From positions 124,001-188,000 of the forward strand of contig JAHJCO010000023.1 of the NCBI GenBank assembly GCA_018831265.1: a stretch of DNA of 64,000 nucleotides, written 5' to 3'. Made by a program: the position numbers and the translations under genes. The DNA comes from Actinomycetota bacterium (GTDB lineage Bacteria; Actinomycetota; Geothermincolia; Fen-727; Anoxymicrobiaceae). Below, one piece after another: positions 40,463 through 48,791 of this stretch. Under the pieces are notes generated by a model. It was not told the DNA's origin. It worked only from the letters and a program-made list of their open reading frames with translations, and made no database searches. Within the stretch, counting starts at the first letter, position 1, and the number at the start of each line of letters is the position of its first letter.

Positions 40463-41326
40463 ATGGCGCAGAAGACCTGCCCGAAGCACCCCGGACAGGA
40501 GACCATGGTCCCCTGCCTGGGTTGCGGACGCGATTTCTGCCGCATGTGTGATCCACCCAGGGGCGCGGGCCAGTACTGCCCGCGCTGCTACGCCGAGTCC
40601 CTCGAGCGGCTGTCACCCGGGAAGAAGAGCATAGGCGCCCGGCTGAAAGCCGCCGTCCCGGCTCGCGGCGGGAAGGAGGCGAAGCCTCCCGCCGCCCGCC
40701 CGGCGCCGGGGGGTCCCTCGAAGGTCTCCGGGCTGAAGGCGCGCGGCGGCGACCTTCGTAAAAGGGCGGTTCGTGGTATCAGGGGCGCGGGTTCATGGTT
40801 CGCGTCCCTGCCGAAGAAGTCCTGGCTTTATGCGAGGGACCACTTCCCCGTCCGACTTGCGCCCAGGGGGAAGACGGGCGGGATGCCTCCCTTGAAAGAG
40901 AACTGGTACAAGCTCGTGGCGATAATACTGGGCGGCTCGCTGCTCTGGATCCTGCTGGTGATGATCACGCGATACCGGCGCCCGTACTACTACTACATTG
41001 TTGCGGCCCTGGTGGCCTCGCTGGTCGTCTGGGCCCTGGGGACCAGGTTCGACGTACAGACCGCAATTATGACCACCGTATTCGCGCTGGCGGCGCTGGC
41101 CATCGGCGAGCTGGTGGTGCAGATGCTCTTCAGTGCCAACGTCATCAAGAAGCTCGACGTGGGTGAGACGTCGGTGACCTCGTCGAAGTTCTATCGCGAC
41201 TACTACTACTACCTGCTCACCCGGAAGCTGTTGCCGTCGGCGGCGATCGCGTTCCTGATCGGGATCTGGCCGCTGCCTAAGCGCCTGGCCTGGAAGGGGT
41301 TCGCCGCCGCGGAAGCGGAGGACTAG
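40463..41326 (+). CDS. B-box-type zinc finger plus Yip1-like membrane protein
   Basis: A 287-aa protein. The N-terminus has the pattern CPKHPGQETMVPCLGCGRDFCRMC...YCPRCY, a B-box-like zinc-binding module with eight Cys/His ligands, followed by a basic Ala/Pro linker. The C-terminal half has four or five helices in a Yip1-like arrangement (LVAIILGGSLLWILLVMI, YYYYIVAALVASLVVWALG, AAIAFLIGIWPLPKRL). Such combinations occur in bacterial proteins of unknown role. Its last 4 nt overlap the convergent peptidase gene. Confidence 0.68.
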   Translation: MAQKTCPKHPGQETMVPCLGCGRDFCRMCDPPRGAGQYCPRCYAESLERLSPGKKSIGARLKAAVPARGGKEAKPPAARPAPGGPSKVSGLKARGGDLRKRAVRGIRGAGSWFASLPKKSWLYARDHFPVRLAPRGKTGGMPPLKENWYKLVAIILGGSLLWILLVMITRYRRPYYYYIVAALVASLVVWALGTRFDVQTAIMTTVFALAALAIGELVVQMLFSANVIKKLDVGETSVTSSKFYRDYYYYLLTRKLLPSAAIAFLIGIWPLPKRLAWKGFAAAEAED

Positions 41327-42384
41327 ACCTGCTGCTCGATGGCGATCCCACGCGTGATGACCTCGGGGCCTTCCCCGGTCAGCAGGACCATCTCCTCTAC
41401 GCGCACGCCGAACTCGCCCTCGAAGTAGACACCGGGCTCGAGGGTGAAGACCATGCCCGGCTCGAGCACGTCTCTGGAGAGCAGCGAAAGCGACGGCTTC
41501 TCGTGGGCTTCCAGGCCCACACCGTGGCCCAGCCCGTGCTCGAACCGCTCCGCCAGGCCGCGCTCCTCCAGGACCCTCCTGGCCTCGGCGTCCACGGCGG
41601 AAGCCCGTATGCCCGGCTCCAGGACGTCGATGGCCGCGGAAAGCGCATCCAGCACCGCGTCGAAGACCTCCGTCCGGTGGCCGGAAAGCCCTCCCAGGCT
41701 GACCATGCGGGTGATGTCCGAGCGGTAGCCCTCGTTGAGGGCGCCGAAGTCCACCATCACAAGGTCATTCCCCGCGAGCGCACGGCTTCCCGCTGTCGCA
41801 TGGGGCATGGAGGAGTCGGGCCCGGATGCCACGATGGTGTCGAACGCCGGGCGCTCGGCCCCCGCGAGCGCCATCCTGTAGTCGATCTCAGAGGCTACCT
41901 CGTGCTCGGTCGCTCCCGCGCGAAGCACCGGGAGCGCGCCCTCGAACCCCGCGGCGGCGCACCGGACCGCGCCCCGTATGGCCGACACCTCGCCCGCGTC
42001 CTTCACCGCCCGCAGTCCCTCGACCAGGCTTTCGGTTGGCTTCAGCACAACACCCGCGGGGACGGCCGCGGCCATGCGCGAGTGGAAGGCGAACGAAACG
42101 GACTCCTCGAAGCCCACGGTCCCGGAGTCGGGCAGGACCCCGGCCAGGGCGGCCGCGACCTCGCCACGGTAGATGACCGGCTCGCAGGACGGGGCCTCGC
42201 GCGCGACCTGCTCGCGGTACCGTCCGTCGGTGAGGAGCACCGGAGCCCCGCGGCCCACGACCACGACCGCGTTGCTACCGGTGAAACCCGTGAGGTAGCG
42301 CACGTTCGGAAGACGCGTCACCATGAACACGTCCAGCCTGCCCTTATGCATCTCCTCCGCGAGATTCTCGAGTCGCTTGCTCAT
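41323..42384 (-). CDS. M24 family aminopeptidase (Xaa-Pro dipeptidase-like)
   Basis: A 353-aa protein with a creatinase N-domain and a pita-bread catalytic domain. The metal ligands are visible in order: VDFGALNEGYRSDITRM (two Asp), HGLGHGVGLEAHE (His), FTLEPGVYF (Glu) and VRVEEMVLL (Glu). It removes N-terminal residues before proline from peptides in the cytoplasm. The ATG at 42384 overlaps the stop of the upstream membrane-protein gene by 4 nt, so it is the last gene of the minus-strand glycan operon. Confidence 0.92.
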   Translation of the reverse strand: MSKRLENLAEEMHKGRLDVFMVTRLPNVRYLTGFTGSNAVVVVGRGAPVLLTDGRYREQVAREAPSCEPVIYRGEVAAALAGVLPDSGTVGFEESVSFAFHSRMAAAVPAGVVLKPTESLVEGLRAVKDAGEVSAIRGAVRCAAAGFEGALPVLRAGATEHEVASEIDYRMALAGAERPAFDTIVASGPDSSMPHATAGSRALAGNDLVMVDFGALNEGYRSDITRMVSLGGLSGHRTEVFDAVLDALSAAIDVLEPGIRASAVDAEARRVLEERGLAERFEHGLGHGVGLEAHEKPSLSLLSRDVLEPGMVFTLEPGVYFEGEFGVRVEEMVLLTGEGPEVITRGIAIEQQV

Positions 42385-44528
42385 CGTTGCTCCTCGACCA
42401 TGATATCACCCAGTATCATCGCCACACGCGCCCCGGAGTAGCCGGGCACCTCCGACAGGGCACGGAGCACTCCGTCCGAGGTGAGAGTGAGCTCGTTCGT
42501 CCCGGGCTTCAGGGTGACGCCCTGGAGCTTCACCGTCGCAGCGCCGGTGGTCAGGCGGGCCGTGGCGGCCGGGATCGCGTCGATCGAGACGGCCAGGTCG
42601 CATGTGCCTGCCGCGCAAGCGGCCTCAAAGGTGATCGAGCACGTGGCGCTCGAATGCAAATAGGACTCGATCCGTACGGTCGCACGACTGTCGGCCGGGT
42701 GCCGGAAGGTGCCGGTCGGGTCCATGAACGGCTCGAAGAAACCGTGCGCGAACAGGGGAACGAGGTCCGATGCCGGGGCGGTCACCCGGTAGGCGACGCA
42801 GCCGCTGAACCTCTTCACCTCGCTCAGGCCCTCGGGCACCGGGCGCCGGGTGATATCGGTCGGGAAGGTGTAGTTGCGGTGCGGCGGGCCGAGCTCCGCG
42901 TACGACCCCGGCAGCACCAGCACCAGGTCCGTTCCCAGCCTGGCCAGCAGGCCGGGCGTGGATGGGAAGGTGACGTCCAGGACGCTGTCCCTGAAGAGTG
43001 CCGCCTCGCCGCCGCGCGCTCCGTTCACCAGCGCCTTCCTGTGCAGCCTCTGGTAGAACAGGTACTCGTAGTCGTGGAAGTCGTCCAGCTGATACATCGG
43101 GTACATGGCGGCCACGGTCGCTTCAGGCCTGGCGGCCAGCCAGCGGTAGTAATCGGTCGTGTCGCCCGTGTCCAGGGAGCGAAACGGCGGGATGATGGCG
43201 AACTCGAGCAGGACCAGTGCCATAAGGACCGCGAGGAGCACTCGTCGGGGCTTCTTCGAAGGCAGCGCGCGGTCGATGCGCCAGAGTCCCAGGCCGGCCA
43301 GCACGCACGCGGAGAGCATCACCGAGATCCCGAAGCGCGCATAGGCCCGGAACGAGGGGAAGACCTCCAGGAAAACGCAGGACGGCAGGTAGACGCGGGT
43401 GCTCCCCAGGTGAAAGTAGGGGGGCATGGAGAGGATGAAGGCGACCAGGCCGCACGCCGCGACGGAGAAGGTGATCCTGCGACGGTCGTCGGGCATCGCC
43501 TCCAGGATCCTGCTACGCGTGGCACCTGTCAACGGGGGCGGCTCCGCGACCGCGGTCGCCGGTCTCCTGAAGGCGAGGACCAGCCCCAGGGCGGCGAGCG
43601 CCATGACGGTGTAGCCGATGAACAGCGAACTCTCGGACAGGAAGCCGCCGTGCAGGTGGGAGAGGATGAAGCCCCGCGTGAGATAGCCGAGCGCCCAGCC
43701 GTCGGCGGCCGGCAGCAGGTAGTCCCAGGGGCGTGCCGAGAACTGGAGGGCGGCTTGGGCGCCCATCTCCGGAGGATGCGAGGCCGCAAGCTGCAGCAAC
43801 AGCAGGACAAGCACCGCCACCACCACCGCCAGCACGGGAAGCGCCTTCCAGAAGCGCCCCCGCCCCGGGGCTATTCTCCACGGCCTGCCGGTGATCCAGA
43901 GCGTGAGCGAGAACACGGCCGCGAAGACACCGGCGATCAGGCCGTACTGGTAGTTGAAGAGGACCAGCACCAGGTAGACGCCCCCGCAGGTCAGCACCGA
44001 CTTCCAGGTCCCGTGTCGCCAGGCCCGGACGAGTGCGAGGACGAAAAGGGGCATCCAGAACGTCATGACAAGGCCTAGGTGCTCCTTGCCCTGCGCGAGC
44101 ATGTAGGGGCTGAACGCGAACGCCAGGCCCGATAGAGCGGCCGCCGAGCGGTCGCGTGTCAGGTACTCGACGAGCCAGTACATGGCCAGCCCCGCCAGGA
44201 CGAACGAGACCAGGAGGATCAGGTTGTAGGCCACCGTCTCGTCGAACAGCACGGACAGGACCCTGAGCAGGAGTGCCGAGAGAGGGTCGGCGGTGTACGG
44301 GCTGGTGTCCAGGCCCCAGGGGACCGCAACAAGGGGCATCGGCGAGAGGGGAACCCCGAGCTGCCGGGAGTAGCGCATCCACCACGCGCTCCAGAGGACC
44401 CCCAGGGGGTCCTTCCTGTCCGCGTAGGTGCTGCCGACCAGGGTTATGGCGGGGAAGGTGAAAAGGGCGGTTACGGCAACGTACAGCGCCGGAACGAGGG
44501 CCGCCTTGAGCTTGGGGGCGGACTTCAG
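42381..44528 (-). CDS. YfhO-type polytopic membrane protein (paralogue 1), probable CTG start
   Basis: The first ATG in frame (44378) lies inside a segment conserved with the paralogue at 46477. Upstream in frame the sequence reads YVAVTALFTFPAITL, matching YAALTAVLTYPAITL there, and later ADRKDP and SAWWMRYS match AEKRDP and TWWMKYA. There is no ATG, GTG or TTG upstream, but a CTG at 44528 overlaps the methyltransferase stop (CTGA) behind GGAGAGAGAAGG. With it the protein has 715 aa: about 12 helices, then an extracytoplasmic part (PPFRSLDTGDTTDYYRWLAARPE). YfhO-like proteins transfer sugars to envelope polymers; the role here is inferred. Confidence 0.8.
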   Translation of the reverse strand: MKSAPKLKAALVPALYVAVTALFTFPAITLVGSTYADRKDPLGVLWSAWWMRYSRQLGVPLSPMPLVAVPWGLDTSPYTADPLSALLLRVLSVLFDETVAYNLILLVSFVLAGLAMYWLVEYLTRDRSAAALSGLAFAFSPYMLAQGKEHLGLVMTFWMPLFVLALVRAWRHGTWKSVLTCGGVYLVLVLFNYQYGLIAGVFAAVFSLTLWITGRPWRIAPGRGRFWKALPVLAVVVAVLVLLLLQLAASHPPEMGAQAALQFSARPWDYLLPAADGWALGYLTRGFILSHLHGGFLSESSLFIGYTVMALAALGLVLAFRRPATAVAEPPPLTGATRSRILEAMPDDRRRITFSVAACGLVAFILSMPPYFHLGSTRVYLPSCVFLEVFPSFRAYARFGISVMLSACVLAGLGLWRIDRALPSKKPRRVLLAVLMALVLLEFAIIPPFRSLDTGDTTDYYRWLAARPEATVAAMYPMYQLDDFHDYEYLFYQRLHRKALVNGARGGEAALFRDSVLDVTFPSTPGLLARLGTDLVLVLPGSYAELGPPHRNYTFPTDITRRPVPEGLSEVKRFSGCVAYRVTAPASDLVPLFAHGFFEPFMDPTGTFRHPADSRATVRIESYLHSSATCSITFEAACAAGTCDLAVSIDAIPAATARLTTGAATVKLQGVTLKPGTNELTLTSDGVLRALSEVPGYSGARVAMILGDIMVEEQR

Positions 44529-45298
44529 TCCGCCTTCTCTCTCCGGGGTGGAAGTCCCGGCCCAAATCCGAGGGGACGGGCCACCGCGATGAGGGAGAGC
44601 CCGAACGGCAGGGGTACGCGGCCGAGCAGGTGCCTCTCAGAAGCGAAGACGCGCTCGGCGAGCCGGTTGAGCGGCCCGGGGGGCACGCTCAGGTCGGGGC
44701 CCGGCTCCGCGCGCCGTATCTTCGACAGGATGCGCGCCGCGGCGGCGGGCGGGAACAGGATGGTGTTGTAGTACGAGAGCAGCTCGATTTGGTAACCCGC
44801 CTGAATGAGGAGGCGCTTCAGCCCCCTCCTGGAGTAGCGGCGCCGGTGGTGGTGGTACGCGTCGCGCGGGGCGTAGAGCCACTGGTATGCAGGCACGGTC
44901 ACCACCAGTATCCCCCCGTCCGCGATGAGAGGGATGGTTCCCTCCAGCGCCGCCCGGTCGTCGTCCAGGTGCTCGAGGAGGTCCGACATCAACACGACGT
45001 CGAACCGGCCCTCCAGCCTGCCGACGTCCTCGGGGATGCCTCCCTGTAAGACGGTGCCCGCACCTCTGCCCGTGGCGTACTCCACCGCGTCCGCCGAGAA
45101 GTCCATCCCCACGGTCTCGCCCAGCGGTGCCAGGTCCTCCATCATCGCACCGGTCCCGCTGCCCAGGTCGAGGAATCGCGGCCGGGCGCGTGCCGGGCGG
45201 TATCTCTCGATTATGTCCAGCAGGATGGCGCGCTTGGCCCTGAACCACCAGTGGGCCTTCTCCTGCTCGTACATCTCGCGGTAGAGCTCACGCTCCAC
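44525..45298 (-). CDS. Class I SAM-dependent methyltransferase
   Basis: A 257-aa protein: EKAHWWFRAKRAILLDIIERY, then the SAM motif RFLDLGSGTGAMMEDL, FDVVLMSDLLEHLDDDRAAL and ILVVTVPAYQWLYAPRDAYHHHRRRYSRRGL. This pattern is common in methyltransferases of glycan and lipid clusters. The C-terminal 60 residues are hydrophobic and may touch the membrane. I chose GTG 45298 (AAGGAAG upstream, 11-nt overlap with the glycosyltransferase gene); the ATG at 45337 would add residues read from inside that gene. Substrate unknown. Confidence 0.88.
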   Translation of the reverse strand: MERELYREMYEQEKAHWWFRAKRAILLDIIERYRPARARPRFLDLGSGTGAMMEDLAPLGETVGMDFSADAVEYATGRGAGTVLQGGIPEDVGRLEGRFDVVLMSDLLEHLDDDRAALEGTIPLIADGGILVVTVPAYQWLYAPRDAYHHHRRRYSRRGLKRLLIQAGYQIELLSYYNTILFPPAAAARILSKIRRAEPGPDLSVPPGPLNRLAERVFASERHLLGRVPLPFGLSLIAVARPLGFGPGLPPRREKAD

Positions 45299-46265
45299 GC
45301 GGCTTCCTTTCCTCGATGCCGCCGACGGAGGCCACAAGGTACAGCGGCCGGTCCTTTACCTCCGAGTAAACCCTCGCCATGTACTCGCCGACTATCCCCA
45401 GGAACAGCATCTGGGTGCCGCCGAGGAAGAACAGGCTGATGACCAGGAACGTGTAGCCGGGTATCGCGATGCCGAACGCCAGCTTCTGGATGAATACGAC
45501 CAGGGCGCCGATGAGGCTCAGCACGAAGATGATCAGCCCGATCACGCTCATCAGCCGCAGTGGGAAGGTGGAGAAGGAGACGATGCTGTCGATGGAGAGC
45601 TTGAGCCGCTTGTAGAAGTTGTACTTGGTCTTGCCGGCGTGGCGCGGGTCCCGGTCGTAGAGCACCTCGGCGGTGTTGGATGTCAGCCATGCGACCTGCG
45701 CGCGTACGAACCGGTTCTTCTCGCGCAGGCGCTTGAAGAACTCCACTATCGAGCGGTCCATGAGCCTGAAGTCGCCCGTGTCCACCGGGAGGTCGACCTC
45801 GGCGATGCGGCGCATCAGCCGGTAGTACAGGAACGAGGAGGCGCGCTTGAGGGCGGGCTCTTTCGCCCGCTGCCTCCTCCTGCCGTACACCACGTCGCTG
45901 CCGTTCCGCCAAGCCTCGACCATGTCAACGATGACCTCGGGGGGGTCCTGCAGGTCGGCGTCCATGATGACCACGGCATCGCCGGAGGCGAAGTCCAGGC
46001 CCGCGCTGGTCGCGCTCTCGTGGCCGAAGTTCCGGGTGAAGCTTATGAAACCGACGCGCGGGTCCCCCGCCGCCAGCTCTCGCATCACCGCGAGTGACGA
46101 GTCCGTGCTGCCGTCGTCCACGAACAGCACCTCGTACTGGCAGCCCAACCCCTCCAGGACCCCTGTCAGGCGCGCGTGCAGGGGCTCGAGGTTCTCCTCC
46201 TCGTTGTAGACCGGAGCCACAACCGAGAGCAGTATCTTTTCGACGTCCCGCCGGGGTTCCTCCAT
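45288..46265 (-). CDS. GT2 glycosyltransferase of the GtrB/DPM1 type with two C-terminal helices
   Basis: About 325 aa. It has the GT2 A-fold with SVVAPVYNEEENLEPLHARL, VLFVDDGSTDSSLAVM and the DXD-type VVIMDADLQDPPEVI, then DTGDFRLMDRSIVE. Two C-terminal transmembrane helices (about 232-258 and 268-295) follow, as in GtrB/ArnC, which load undecaprenyl phosphate with a sugar for GT-C enzymes. Neighbouring YfhO-type proteins are the expected users of such lipid-linked sugars. ATG 46265 has GGAAGGTGG upstream; a GTG at 46286 is the alternative if the mRNA is leaderless. Confidence 0.92.
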   Translation of the reverse strand: MEEPRRDVEKILLSVVAPVYNEEENLEPLHARLTGVLEGLGCQYEVLFVDDGSTDSSLAVMRELAAGDPRVGFISFTRNFGHESATSAGLDFASGDAVVIMDADLQDPPEVIVDMVEAWRNGSDVVYGRRRQRAKEPALKRASSFLYYRLMRRIAEVDLPVDTGDFRLMDRSIVEFFKRLREKNRFVRAQVAWLTSNTAEVLYDRDPRHAGKTKYNFYKRLKLSIDSIVSFSTFPLRLMSVIGLIIFVLSLIGALVVFIQKLAFGIAIPGYTFLVISLFFLGGTQMLFLGIVGEYMARVYSEVKDRPLYLVASVGGIEERKPRGA

Positions 46266-46289
46266 CGCCACCTTCCGGTATTTCACCGC

Positions 46290-46295
46290 AGATTA
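46290..46295 (-). promoter_or_regulatory. Perfect -10 box for the GT2-methyltransferase-YfhO operon
   Basis: TATAAT on the minus strand, 24 nt before ATG 46265 and 3 nt before GTG 46286. No good -35 box was found. Confidence 0.45.
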
Positions 46296-46335
46296 TACAG
46301 GATATGGAGGAGCACCTTTGGCCCTTCGCAGAGAG

Positions 46336-46459
46336 TGAAAGAAAACCTCAGACCAAAACTTTCATCCTGTGAAAGAAAACCTCAGACCAAAACTTTCATC
46401 CTGGATCAGAAGTACGCATTTCGGTCGATATGAAAGAAATGGTTTGAGGTATTCTTTCA
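46336..46459. repeat. Three 29-bp palindromic repeat units between divergent genes
   Basis: Units at 46336-46364 and 46370-46398 are identical (TGAAAGAAA arms, core ACCTCAGACC, right arm AAAACTTTCA). The unit at 46431-46459 has the reverse core (TGGTTTGAGGT). They are the same family as at 27022, 53501 and 59609. The last unit ends 4 nt before the TATAAT of the following gene. Confidence 0.9.
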
Positions 46460-46463
46460 CGGA

Positions 46464-46469
46464 TATAAT
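46464..46469 (+). promoter_or_regulatory. Perfect -10 box 7 nt before the ATG of the YfhO-type gene (leaderless)
   Basis: TATAAT at 46464-46469, then CAACCGT and ATG 46477, so transcription should begin at or next to the start codon. The -35 region would fall inside the third 29-bp repeat unit (TTTGAG or TGGTTT, 15-18 bp upstream). Confidence 0.55.
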
Positions 46470-46476
46470 CAACCGT

Positions 46477-48732
46477 ATGCCGAAGGTTGAAGCTGAACAG
46501 GGGGTCGAACGGGCCTCCGCCGGATTACCGGCCAGGTTGAGGCGGGTGCTGCTGGTGCCCGAGACCCTCGTCTTCTCGCTGTACGCGGCGCTGACGGCGG
46601 TTCTGACCTACCCTGCGATCACGCTGGTCTCGCGCACCTACGCCGAGAAACGCGACCCGTACATCCTCATCTGGTGGACCTGGTGGATGAAGTACGCGTT
46701 CCAGCACAACCTGGCCCTGTCACCCATCCCCCTGGCATCCTCGCCGTACGGCTATCGCTGGAGCCCGTACGCGCTGGACTCGCTCACCTACAACGTGCTC
46801 AGGGTGCTCTCCATCGTCTTCAACGAGACCGTCGCCTACAACATCTTCCTGCTGCTTTGCTTTTTCTTCACCTGCGTGGCCGCATACTTCCTGGTCAGGC
46901 ACCTCACCGAAAGCAGGCCGGCCGCCGCGTTCGGCGGACTGGCGTTCGGCTTGTGCCCCTACATGCTCATGCACGGCAAGGAGCATATCAACCTGATGGC
47001 GGTGTTCGCACTGCCTCTGCTGGCCCTCATGCTGGCTCGCGCCTGGGAGAGGCGCACATTCCCCTCGGTGCTTCTATGCGGGCTGGTGTTCGTGGTCGGG
47101 ACCGCCTTCTCCTACCAGTACGGTCTGCTGATGGCGCTGTACGCTGCGTGCTTTCTGTTCTTCATCTGGCTCGCGGGCGCGCCGTGGAGGAGGTCCGCCG
47201 CGCGGGGCCGCGACCGGCGAAGGGTCCTGCGGCTGTGGCTTGAGGTCGGGGCGGTGCTGGTGCTGGCGGTGGTGGCCGTCGGTGCGATGTACGCGGTGCT
47301 GGCCAGATCGCCGCAGACGGGGAGCAGGGACATCTCGGTCCTCTACCAGTACTCGGCCAGGCCGTGGGACTACGTCGTGCCCGGTCCAGACGGAGCGCTG
47401 CTGGGCTGGTTGTCCAGGGACTTCGTCTTCGAGCACCTGCACGGCGGGTTTCCGGTAGAGAGCACGCTATTTCTCGGTTTCAGCGTGATCGGCCTGGCCG
47501 TTTTCGCGCTGGTGGCGGCAGGCCGTCAGCGGGACGCCCCGGCCGCCTCCGAAGCGGAGGGAGAACCAGACGATACTGACGGAGCAAATGAGTCGCAGGC
47601 GCCGGGGATCGTGCCACTCCGGGAACAGCCGCGCAGGGTGGTCTGGACCATGACGGGCACGGCCGTCGTCGCGTTCCTGTTCTCCATGCCCCCCAGCGCG
47701 AAGGTGCTGGGGGTGAAGCTGTACTTCCCGGGGTACCTCCTGCATAAGGTGGTGCCCAGCTTCAGGGCGTACGCCAGGTTCGGACTCATCGTGATGATGT
47801 GCGCTGTGGTGCTGGCCGCTTACGGGCTTCAGACGCTCGTCTCGTCGTGGAGAGCCCGGACCGCCTGGCTGGTCACTGCGGGACTCTGCGTGCTTGTCAT
47901 CGCCGAATTCACCGTTGTGCCGCCGTTCCGCTCACTCGACACGGAAGCGACCACCGACTACTACCGCTGGCTGGCCGCACGCCCCGGGCAGTCCACGGTC
48001 GCGGTGTACCCCTGGTACTCGGACGGGGACTTCAAGACCTACAGCTACCTGTTCGAGCAGAGGCACCACGGCAAGCCCCTGGCCAACGGGGCACAACCGG
48101 GTACCCAGGGCGCGCTGATGAGGCAGGTGCTGCTCGATCCCTGGGACCCGGACACGCCGGGACTCCTGGCGCGACAGGGAGTCCGGTACGTGCTCATCAT
48201 CCCCTCGCTTTATAATGCCCGCGATGTACGTCATCTGAACTATGTCTATCCCAGGGTGGTGGACGACGAGGCCCTGTCGCGGCTCCCGGACGGGTACCGG
48301 CAGGTGGCCCGGTTCGACGACGGCATCGTCTACGAGGTGACCGCCCCGCCGACCGGCCTGTACGCGGTGTTCAACGAGGGCACCATCGAGGGATACTTCG
48401 ACTCCGAGGGCAACCTCTGGCACCCGGTCGCCGGAAGGATAATGGTGGATGTGGTGAACCGGCGGAAGGAGCCCGTGACGGCAGACCTGTCGTTCACGGT
48501 GCGGGGGACCAGCGGCGGCGAGACACTGGAGATGTACCTGGATGAGAGACGGATGGGCGCCCTCAGGCTCCAGCCCGGGCTGAACGAGGTCGTGCTGGAA
48601 GACGTCACCCTGAAGCCGGGTACGAACAGACTGCTCCTCTCGAGCGACGGGCCGCCGGTCCAGCTCACGGAGGTACCGGGGTACGAGGACGTAGCGGTCT
48701 CGATGCTCGTCTCCAACATCCATGTTGAATAA
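46477..48732 (+). CDS. YfhO-type polytopic membrane protein (paralogue 2)
   Basis: A 751-aa protein from ATG 46477; the open frame extends upstream through the repeat units to 46369, but those residues are repeat-derived. It has about 12 helices with the GT-C-like first loop (YAEKRDPYILIWWTWWMKY), then an extracytoplasmic domain with PPFRSLDTEATTDYYRWLAARP, LANGAQPGTQGALMRQVLLDPWDPDTPGLLARQGVRYVL and a C-terminal beta sandwich (NEVVLEDVTLKPGTNRLLLSSDG). It is a full-length paralogue of the gene at 42381-44528 and of the partial gene at 62991. Likely role: sugar transfer to a surface polymer. Confidence 0.85.
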   Translation: MPKVEAEQGVERASAGLPARLRRVLLVPETLVFSLYAALTAVLTYPAITLVSRTYAEKRDPYILIWWTWWMKYAFQHNLALSPIPLASSPYGYRWSPYALDSLTYNVLRVLSIVFNETVAYNIFLLLCFFFTCVAAYFLVRHLTESRPAAAFGGLAFGLCPYMLMHGKEHINLMAVFALPLLALMLARAWERRTFPSVLLCGLVFVVGTAFSYQYGLLMALYAACFLFFIWLAGAPWRRSAARGRDRRRVLRLWLEVGAVLVLAVVAVGAMYAVLARSPQTGSRDISVLYQYSARPWDYVVPGPDGALLGWLSRDFVFEHLHGGFPVESTLFLGFSVIGLAVFALVAAGRQRDAPAASEAEGEPDDTDGANESQAPGIVPLREQPRRVVWTMTGTAVVAFLFSMPPSAKVLGVKLYFPGYLLHKVVPSFRAYARFGLIVMMCAVVLAAYGLQTLVSSWRARTAWLVTAGLCVLVIAEFTVVPPFRSLDTEATTDYYRWLAARPGQSTVAVYPWYSDGDFKTYSYLFEQRHHGKPLANGAQPGTQGALMRQVLLDPWDPDTPGLLARQGVRYVLIIPSLYNARDVRHLNYVYPRVVDDEALSRLPDGYRQVARFDDGIVYEVTAPPTGLYAVFNEGTIEGYFDSEGNLWHPVAGRIMVDVVNRRKEPVTADLSFTVRGTSGGETLEMYLDERRMGALRLQPGLNEVVLEDVTLKPGTNRLLLSSDGPPVQLTEVPGYEDVAVSMLVSNIHVE

Positions 48733-48736
48733 ACCC

Positions 48737-48783
48737 GGGGTCAGGCACCATTCAAGTCAATGACTTGAATGGTGCCTGACCCC
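48737..48783. repeat. Perfect 23-bp palindrome between convergent genes
   Basis: Arms 48737-48759 and 48761-48783 are exact inverted copies (GGGGTCAGGCACCATTCAAG and its complement) with a one-base centre. It lies 4 nt after one stop and 8 nt before the other. It may act as a bidirectional terminator without a T-run or be a single REP-type element. Confidence 0.9.
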
Positions 48784-48791
48784 CATCTTAG

